DNA of 64,000 bases, taken from the NCBI RefSeq assembly GCF_027925025.1, contig NZ_AP027058.1:1-64000 (forward strand), written 5' to 3'. The translations under genes and the position numbers were made by a program. This DNA comes from Limnohabitans sp. MORI2 (GTDB lineage: Bacteria; Pseudomonadota; Gammaproteobacteria; Burkholderiales; Burkholderiaceae_C). Every line of letters begins with the position of its first letter. The stretch's first letter is position 1. The notes under the pieces were generated by a model that saw only the letters and a list, made by a program, of their open reading frames with translations, did not search any database and was not told the origin of the DNA. Positions 58,416 to 64,000 of the stretch are shown here, in pieces.

Positions 58416-59146
58416 CCGATTTCCGCCAATACCAATTTGCTCTAGCCCGCCATTTACGCGACCCTTTGGGTGTGCCAGCCCCCGATGGCGTCGACAAAGT
58501 TGCCGCTGCTGCTTGTACCCAAGAAATGGTGAAACATTTGTGCGATGTGTTGGAGCCCGCCTTTCCGATAACCCAAGCGTTGTTAGGCGAGGATATTTGG
58601 GAGCATGCGGTGCGCCTCTTCTTAAAAGATGCACCCAATCACACCCCTTGGGCCAGCACCACGCAACGTGCCTTTGTTGAGCATGTGTGCGAAAGCCCCG
58701 AGATGCAAACCTTACCTGCCTGGCTACAAGACTTGGCGCATTTCGAATGGCTACAAAACGCAGTCAACACGGCACCTGTGAAGTGGCCCGCTTTTGATGA
58801 CGCGGCGGATGTGATGCGCCATGCGGTGGTGCTTAACCCGACGCATGTGGAGGCGGCTTACGAATGGCCCGTGCACAGCATTGACACCGACCACGAACCT
58901 GACGACATGCAAAGCACCTATGTGTCGATGTTGCGAGACATGGACGATGAGTTGCATGTGTTTGAGAGCAGCGTGTTCAGAGGTCAGTTGCTCGACCTGC
59001 TGCGCGAAGGTCAAACCGGTGAGCAAGCCTTTTTGGTGCTGGCACGTTGGTTGTCACATCCTGAGCCCGAAGCGTTTGTGCGTGAAGGTGTAGAGGTCAT
59101 GGCGCAATTGCAGCGTGAGGGCATCGTGCTGGGCGCTCGCGCTTAA
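58409..59146 (+). CDS. Diverged BufC-like (DUF2063) protein
   Basis: There are 245 residues related to BufC of the first locus. Shared motifs are ARHLRDP, HTPW, LQDLAHFEW, VVLNPTHVEAAYEWPVHSI, LRDMDDE and LQREGIVLG at the C-terminus. The N-terminal peptide-presentation region has diverged: RMSVYNEMLFNNV in BufC corresponds to KVAAAACTQEMVKHL here. The start at 58409 has a GGAGG ribosome binding site and overlaps the degenerate MNIO gene by 7 bases. It ends by overlapping comM by 4 bases. No precursor peptide gene is visible next to this pair. Confidence 0.8.
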   Translation: MLTDFRQYQFALARHLRDPLGVPAPDGVDKVAAAACTQEMVKHLCDVLEPAFPITQALLGEDIWEHAVRLFLKDAPNHTPWASTTQRAFVEHVCESPEMQTLPAWLQDLAHFEWLQNAVNTAPVKWPAFDDAADVMRHAVVLNPTHVEAAYEWPVHSIDTDHEPDDMQSTYVSMLRDMDDELHVFESSVFRGQLLDLLREGQTGEQAFLVLARWLSHPEPEAFVREGVEVMAQLQREGIVLGARA

Positions 59147-60720
59147 GTCAGCACGCGACGGTATTGCAGCGCCTCGGCCACATGTGCCACTTGTATAGCG
59201 GTGCTGCCGGCCAGGTCTGCAATGGTGCGTGCCACGCGTATCGCACGGTGTGTGCTGCGGCTGGACCAGCCCAGTTTGGTGGCTGCGTTTTGCAAAAACG
59301 TGGCCGCTGCTGCGTCTAGCTGCATGTGCGCTTCTAAAGCTTGGCCTTGCAGGGCTTGGTTGGGTACGTCTTGTCGCGCTATGGCTTTGGCGTGTGCGGC
59401 TAGGCATCGCGCACGTACCGTGGCCGTGGACTCACCGGGTGCTGTCTGCATCAACACATCAGCAGTCAGGGTCGGCACTTCCACTTGCAAATCAATGCGG
59501 TCTAGCAACGGTCCGCTCAGCTTGCCTTGGTAACGCGTCACTTGGTCAGGCGTGCAGCGGCAGGCTTTGACGGAAGAGCCTAAGTAACCACATGGGCAGG
59601 GGTTCATCGCGGCGATCAGCTGAAACCGTGCTGGGAACTTCGCCTGCGTGGCCGCCCGTGAGATGGTGATGTGGCCGTTCTCTAGGGGTTCACGCAATGC
59701 CTCCAAAGCGCTTCGTTTGACCTCGGCCAGCTCATCCAGGAAGAGCACACCGTTGTGCGCAAGCGATATCTCGCCCGGGCGCGGCGGTGTGCCGCCACCG
59801 ACCAACGCCACCGAGGTGGCCGTGTGATGTGGGCTGCGCGTGGGCCGCTGCATCCACTGGTTCAATTCAAAGCGTCCTGCCAAGCTGGCAACGGCAGCGC
59901 TTTCTAAAGCTTCATCTAAGGTCATCTCAGGCAGTAGGGCTGCAAAGCGTTGTGCCAACATGGACTTGCCTGTGCCAGGTGGGCCCACTAGTAAAAGCGA
60001 GTGACCACCCGCCGCTGCAATCTCAAGGGCGCGACGTGCCATGGCTTGTCCTCTGACATCTGCCAAGTCGCTGATGTTTGTGTGAGGGGCATTGCCTTGT
60101 GTCGCAATCAGCGACGGCGCTTCGATGCGACACCACCCTTCTGTGGTGTGTGCAACATGGCTGTTGCCTTCTTCGCGCTGAGCCATCAAGCCCTTCACCT
60201 CTGGTTTTGCAAAGTGCGCCACCACATCGCTCAAGTGCTGGGCGCGGTAGACCTCGGCCGTGGGGACAAGTGCAGCTTCTTCTGCGCTGCCGAGAGGTAA
60301 CACCAAGCGCGTGCGCACACCCGAACCGCGAAGTGCCAGCCCCATGGCCAATGCACCACGCACGGGCCGTAACTCCCCCGATAAAGATAACTCGCCAGCA
60401 AATTCATGTTGAGCCAACGCGGCGATGTCTAGCTGCCCATGCGCAGCCAAGATGCCCAAAGCGATCGGTAAATCAAAGCGCCCCGAGTCTTTGGGTAGAT
60501 CGGCTGGCGCCAAGTTAACGGTGATTCTCTTATTGCTTGGAAACTCCAGCCCCGCGTTTTGAATGGCGCACCGTACCCGCTCGCGCGCTTCCTTCACTTC
60601 GGTATCGGCCAAACCCACCAGCGTGAAGCTTGGCAGACCATTGGCCAAATGCACCTCGACGGTGACAGCCGGTGCCTGCAAACCCAAGAGTGCGCGGCTG
60701 TGAATCAAAGCAAGCGACAT
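59143..60720 (-). CDS. comM: ComM/YifB-type AAA+ ATPase (Mg-chelatase-like)
   Basis: This protein of 525 residues (ComM/YifB) is a hexameric helicase that drives branch migration during natural transformation. An N-terminal ribosomal-S5-like domain (1-175) is followed by the AAA+ domain with Walker A LLVGPPGTGKSMLAQRFAALLPEM and Walker B GVLFLDELAE. A zinc-like cysteine group MNPCPCGYLGSSVKACRCTP is typical. The start at 60720 (SLALIHSRALLG) is where homology begins; the frame extends to 60795. Presence of comM is compatible with natural competence. Confidence 0.93.
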   Translation of the reverse strand: MSLALIHSRALLGLQAPAVTVEVHLANGLPSFTLVGLADTEVKEARERVRCAIQNAGLEFPSNKRITVNLAPADLPKDSGRFDLPIALGILAAHGQLDIAALAQHEFAGELSLSGELRPVRGALAMGLALRGSGVRTRLVLPLGSAEEAALVPTAEVYRAQHLSDVVAHFAKPEVKGLMAQREEGNSHVAHTTEGWCRIEAPSLIATQGNAPHTNISDLADVRGQAMARRALEIAAAGGHSLLLVGPPGTGKSMLAQRFAALLPEMTLDEALESAAVASLAGRFELNQWMQRPTRSPHHTATSVALVGGGTPPRPGEISLAHNGVLFLDELAEVKRSALEALREPLENGHITISRAATQAKFPARFQLIAAMNPCPCGYLGSSVKACRCTPDQVTRYQGKLSGPLLDRIDLQVEVPTLTADVLMQTAPGESTATVRARCLAAHAKAIARQDVPNQALQGQALEAHMQLDAAAATFLQNAATKLGWSSRSTHRAIRVARTIADLAGSTAIQVAHVAEALQYRRVLT

Positions 60721-60873
60721 ACAACTTCCAGTTCCAAGGGTTATCCCCATTGCGGGGCAAGTAGTACGAAGTAGCGCACCAAAGAAGTGCACCAAAATGA
60801 TGGGGTAGTCAGACTACTGCATCACTTTGGGTCACGGCGTGAGTGAAGAGAGCACTTTTGTGGACTTTGGCGC

Positions 60874-60889
60874 TGGCACGGACCCTGCT
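60874..60889 (+). promoter_or_regulatory. Sigma-54 promoter of the porin-glnK-amtB operon
   Basis: TGGCACG (60874-60880), GACC, CTGCT (60885-60889): GG and GC are exactly ten bases apart, the sigma-54 -24/-12 spacing, with one mismatch in the -12 element. Two GCACCA half-sites at 60776 and 60789 could be NtrC contacts but are not arranged as a full palindrome. Confidence 0.82.
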
Positions 60890-60929
60890 AAGTAGGTGTA
60901 TCCCTCTTAAATTTTCAATGGAGAAAACT

Positions 60930-61706
60930 ATGAACATCAAGTCCAAACTTTTGTTGGCCCTCTTGGCCACATCTTCTGCAGCGTTTGCGCAAACAGCGCC
61001 TGCAGCGCCAGAAGTGACATACAACGTGGGTGTCGTGAGCCAGTACCGTTACCGCGGTATCGCTCAAACCAAAGGCGATCCAGCATTGCAAGGCGGCATC
61101 GACTACGCCAATGCCAATGGCTTCTATCTGGGCGCTTGGGCTTCGACGATCAAGTGGATCAAAGATGCTGCTTTGGGCACGGGCGGTAAAACAGCCAAAG
61201 GTCCAGTTGAGTTGGATCTTTACGGTGGTTATAAGTTTGAAGCAGGTGGTTTGGCTTATGACGTCGGCTACTTGCGTTACCAGTACGTGGGCAACACATA
61301 CAAAGACGCAGCACCTTCTGCTAACGTGAACGCCAACACAGACGAAGTCTATGGCGCCGCCACTTACGGCCCAGCAACATTGAAGTATTCACAAGCCACA
61401 TCTAACTTGTTCGGCTACTCTGACAGCAAGGGCAGCACCTACTGGGATTTGAGCGCCACATTTGATTTGGGCAATGGTTACAGCATCGTGCCTCACGCTG
61501 GCCGCCAAAGCATCAAGAACGCAAACCAAATCTATGGCTACAGCGACTTCGCTTTGACCTTGAACAAAGACTTGGGTGATGGCTTGACAGCGAGCGTTGC
61601 CGCTATCAAAACAACAGCTGATGAGACGCTCTCAAAAGGCTTGTCATCTACTAGCTACTACGCTGGCAAAAACGCAGTGGTCGTTGGCGTCAAGTACGCG
61701 TTCTAA
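60930..61706 (+). CDS. TorF-family outer-membrane protein (Gcw_chp)
   Basis: This is a beta-barrel outer-membrane protein of 258 residues with a signal peptide (NIKSKLLLALLATSSAAFAQ). The start of the mature part VTYNVGVVSQYRYRGIAQTKGDPALQGGIDYANANGFYLGAW is the Gcw_chp/TorF fingerprint, and the protein ends with a C-terminal aromatic (VVVGVKYAF), as barrel proteins do. The ATG at 60930 has GGAG upstream and is preferred over earlier in-frame ATGs. It is first in a sigma-54 operon with glnK and amtB, so a role in passage of nitrogen compounds is likely. Confidence 0.88.
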   Translation: MNIKSKLLLALLATSSAAFAQTAPAAPEVTYNVGVVSQYRYRGIAQTKGDPALQGGIDYANANGFYLGAWASTIKWIKDAALGTGGKTAKGPVELDLYGGYKFEAGGLAYDVGYLRYQYVGNTYKDAAPSANVNANTDEVYGAATYGPATLKYSQATSNLFGYSDSKGSTYWDLSATFDLGNGYSIVPHAGRQSIKNANQIYGYSDFALTLNKDLGDGLTASVAAIKTTADETLSKGLSSTSYYAGKNAVVVGVKYAF

Positions 61707-62075
<369 letters not shown>

Positions 62076-62090
62076 GAAAGAAGATCCATC

Positions 62091-63506
62091 ATGACTAAAC
62101 TTTTCGCCTATCTGGCCATAGGCGCTGGCTTCCTTTTGTCTGGAAGCGCCGCTTTGGCCCAAGCTGCCCCCGAAGCAGCCGCTGCAGTTGCCGCCATCCC
62201 TAACAAGGGCGACACCGCATTCATGACGATTTCCACCTTGTTGGTGATCTTGATGACCATCCCCGGTTTGGCTTTGTTCTACGGTGGTTTGGTTCGCAGC
62301 AAAAACATGCTGTCTGTGTTGATGCAAGTCTTCGTGGTGAGCTCACTCATTTATGTGTTGTGGACGATCTACGGTTACACCGTGGCCTTCACCGGTGGTT
62401 CACCTTTCTTTGGTGGCTTTGACAAGTTGTTTTTCAAAGGCATCACGCCTGACTCCATTGCTGCCACGTTCAGCAAAGGCGTTGTGATTCCTGAATTCAC
62501 ATTCGCAGCCTTCCAAGCAACCTTCGCTGCGATCACTTGCACTTTGATCGTGGGCTCATTCGCTGAGCGCGCCAAGTTCTCGGCTGTGTTGTTGTTCTGC
62601 GTGTTGTGGTTCACCTTCAGCTACTTGCCCGTGGCCCACATGGTTTGGTACTGGGACGGCCCTGACGCCATCACTGACGCTGCTAGCTTGGAAACTGTGA
62701 CGGCCGCTGCTGGCTGGCTGTGGGCCAAGGGTGCGTTGGACTTCGCAGGCGGTACGGTGGTGCACATCAACGCTGCGGTGGCTGGTTTGGTCGGTGCTTA
62801 TGTGATCGGCAAGCGCGTCGGTTACGGCAAAGAATCGATGGCGCCTCACAGCTTGACATTGACCATGGTCGGTGCCTCTCTCTTGTGGGTGGGTTGGTTC
62901 GGTTTCAACGCTGGTTCGAACCTCGAAGCCAACGGTGTAGCAGCCCTCGCTTTTGTGAACACCTTGGTGGCCACTGGCGCAGCGACCATTGCTTGGATTG
63001 CCGGTGAAGCGATGGCCAAAGGCAAAGCTTCGATGCTGGGTGCTGCTTCGGGTGCTGTGGCTGGTTTGGTGGCGATCACTCCCGCTTGCGGTTTCGTGGG
63101 CCCCATGGGTGCCATCGTGATCGGCTTGGTGGGCGGCTTCGGCGGCTTGTGGGGTGTGAATGGTTTGAAACGCCTCTTGGGCGCTGACGACTCACTCGAT
63201 GTGTTCGGCGTGCACGGTGTCTGCGGTATCTTGGGTGCGTTGTTGACCGGCGTGTTTGCAGCCCCATCCCTCGGCGGTACTGGCGTGTTCGACTACGTGG
63301 CCAATGCCGTGAACCCTGACTATTCCATCGTCGACCAAGTGATCATCCAAGCAACTGCTGTGGGTACCACCATCGTCTGGTCTGCTGTGGTGTCATTCGT
63401 GGCCTACAAACTGGTGGACATCGTGTTGGGTCTGCGTGTGACCGAAGAAGAAGAGCGCGAAGGCCTCGACATCAGCTCACACGGCGAAACGGCCTACCAC
63501 CGTTAA
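62091..63506 (+). CDS. amtB: Ammonium transporter AmtB
   Basis: This is a trimeric inner-membrane ammonium channel (471 residues), with a cleavable signal peptide (AYLAIGAGFLLSGSAALA) followed by eleven membrane segments. Family motifs are ALFYGGLVRSKNMLSVLMQ, GALDFAGGTVVHINAAVAGLVGAYVIG (with the first pore histidine) and DDSLDVFGVHGVCGILGALLTGVFA (second pore histidine). It lies 15 bases after glnK and ends at a terminator. Confidence 0.97.
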   Translation: MTKLFAYLAIGAGFLLSGSAALAQAAPEAAAAVAAIPNKGDTAFMTISTLLVILMTIPGLALFYGGLVRSKNMLSVLMQVFVVSSLIYVLWTIYGYTVAFTGGSPFFGGFDKLFFKGITPDSIAATFSKGVVIPEFTFAAFQATFAAITCTLIVGSFAERAKFSAVLLFCVLWFTFSYLPVAHMVWYWDGPDAITDAASLETVTAAAGWLWAKGALDFAGGTVVHINAAVAGLVGAYVIGKRVGYGKESMAPHSLTLTMVGASLLWVGWFGFNAGSNLEANGVAALAFVNTLVATGAATIAWIAGEAMAKGKASMLGAASGAVAGLVAITPACGFVGPMGAIVIGLVGGFGGLWGVNGLKRLLGADDSLDVFGVHGVCGILGALLTGVFAAPSLGGTGVFDYVANAVNPDYSIVDQVIIQATAVGTTIVWSAVVSFVAYKLVDIVLGLRVTEEEEREGLDISSHGETAYHR

Positions 63507-63541
63507 TTTTTCAAGTACTTCAAGTTTTCCTTGGACTTCAC

Positions 63542-63567
63542 AGCCCGCCTCTCGGCGGGCTTTTTTT
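63542..63567 (+). terminator. Rho-independent terminator after amtB
   Basis: AGCCCGCC (63542-63549), TCTC loop, GGCGGGCT (63554-63561), followed by a run of T's. Confidence 0.95.
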
Positions 63568-63632
63568 ATTTTTGACAGGACTGTGCAAAAAATTCAAAAC
63601 CAGCTGCAAACCTAGCGGCTACCATGCGGTTC

Positions 63633-64000
63633 ATGCAAGACACGCTGCAACACCTCACCGACCGTATCCTTCACGCCACTCAAACCAGCCAGCCCTTGCG
63701 CTTGCGTGGGGGTGGTACCAAAGACTTTTTGGGGCAATCGCTGCAAGGCGAAGTGCTAGACACCCGCGCTTACAGTGGCATCTTGAGTTATGAACCCAGC
63801 GAGTTGGTGATCACCGTGCGTGCAGGCACCCCCTTGGCCGAGGTTGAAGCGGCGTTGGCTGAAAAAGGTCAGAGCTTTGCTTTCGAGCCACCGCACTTCT
63901 CAGCAGGGCGGCACGATGCTTTGGGCGAAGGCACCACGATTGGTGGCATGGTGGCTGCAGGGTTGGCGGGGCCCTCGCGCGCCAGCGTGGGCACGGTGCG
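63633..64000 (+). CDS. glcE: Glycolate oxidase FAD-binding subunit GlcE (partial)
   Basis: This is the N-terminal 122 residues of a GlcE-like flavoprotein, cut by the window end. The segments LRLRGGGTKDFLG, YSGILSYEPSELVITVRAGTPLAEVEAAL, FEPPHF and GTTIGGMVAAGLAGPSRASVG are typical of the PCMH-type FAD domain. GlcE works with GlcD and GlcF to oxidise glycolate to glyoxylate. The start is ATG 63633 or the in-frame ATG 63624; neither has a clear ribosome binding site. glcF is expected downstream. Confidence 0.85.
   Translation, partial: MQDTLQHLTDRILHATQTSQPLRLRGGGTKDFLGQSLQGEVLDTRAYSGILSYEPSELVITVRAGTPLAEVEAALAEKGQSFAFEPPHFSAGRHDALGEGTTIGGMVAAGLAGPSRASVGTV

Overview
The window looks like the first 64 kb of a betaproteobacterial chromosome that has been linearised at dnaA. 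Protein sequences and gene order point to Burkholderiales, family Comamonadaceae (a Limnohabitans, Rhodoferax or Curvibacter type of bacterium). I infer this from the gene families; no search was run. I saw no tRNA, rRNA, CRISPR array, insertion sequence or prophage.

Layout. (1) 1-5.5 kb: dnaA, an origin-like dnaA-dnaN spacer, dnaN, gyrB. (2) 5.5-9.8 kb: a metal/envelope stress group with a Spy/CpxP-like protein, pirin, a CopZ-like chaperone, a CopA-type ATPase and a cytochrome c. (3) 9.9-19.1 kb: a long co-directional run mnmG-rsmG-lysE-parA-hydrolase-parB followed by two tandem hybrid histidine kinases. Three parS sites lie inside mnmG and rsmG. (4) 19.1-21.2 kb: a GlcD/D-lactate dehydrogenase-like flavoprotein and a cobalamin adenosyltransferase. 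(5) 21.2-32.6 kb: a type I secretion and adhesin locus (OmpA-like protein, a frameshifted BapA-like adhesin, a truncated TPR-glycosyltransferase, TolC-like, ABC exporter, HlyD-like) with clear signs of decay. (6) 32.6-38.9 kb: a Tat-exported PhoD-like phosphatase and a branched-chain amino-acid type ABC transporter with fused LivH-LivM permeases. (7) 39-44.1 kb: a potassium cluster of kup, a short KdpD, KdpE and a voltage-gated-type K+ channel, with no kdpFABC. (8) 44.2-52.6 kb: pckG with a terminator-like hairpin in its leader, recQ, and methionine synthase split into two genes; the second half sits behind an SAH riboswitch. (9) 52.6-59.1 kb: a bufferin/HvfA-type RiPP locus (nrsF-sigF divergent from bufA-bufB-bufC-doxX), then an MFS gene, then a second bufB-bufC-like pair whose MNIO enzyme has lost most of its metal ligands. 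(10) 59.1-64 kb: comM/yifB, a sigma-54 controlled TorF-like porin-glnK-amtB operon, and the start of glcE.

The best candidate for something undescribed is the diverged MNIO/DUF2063 pair at 57.7-59.1 kb. It sits next to a complete, SigF-controlled copper-peptide locus and keeps an intact operon structure, yet its enzyme subunit appears to be a pseudoenzyme. Other notable regulation visible in the DNA: a translational SAH switch on the second metH half, an inverted repeat overlapping the start of a small HTH-like gene, a 12-bp hairpin burying the phosphatase start codon, and two divergent GTAAC-N16/17-CGAA promoters around sigF.
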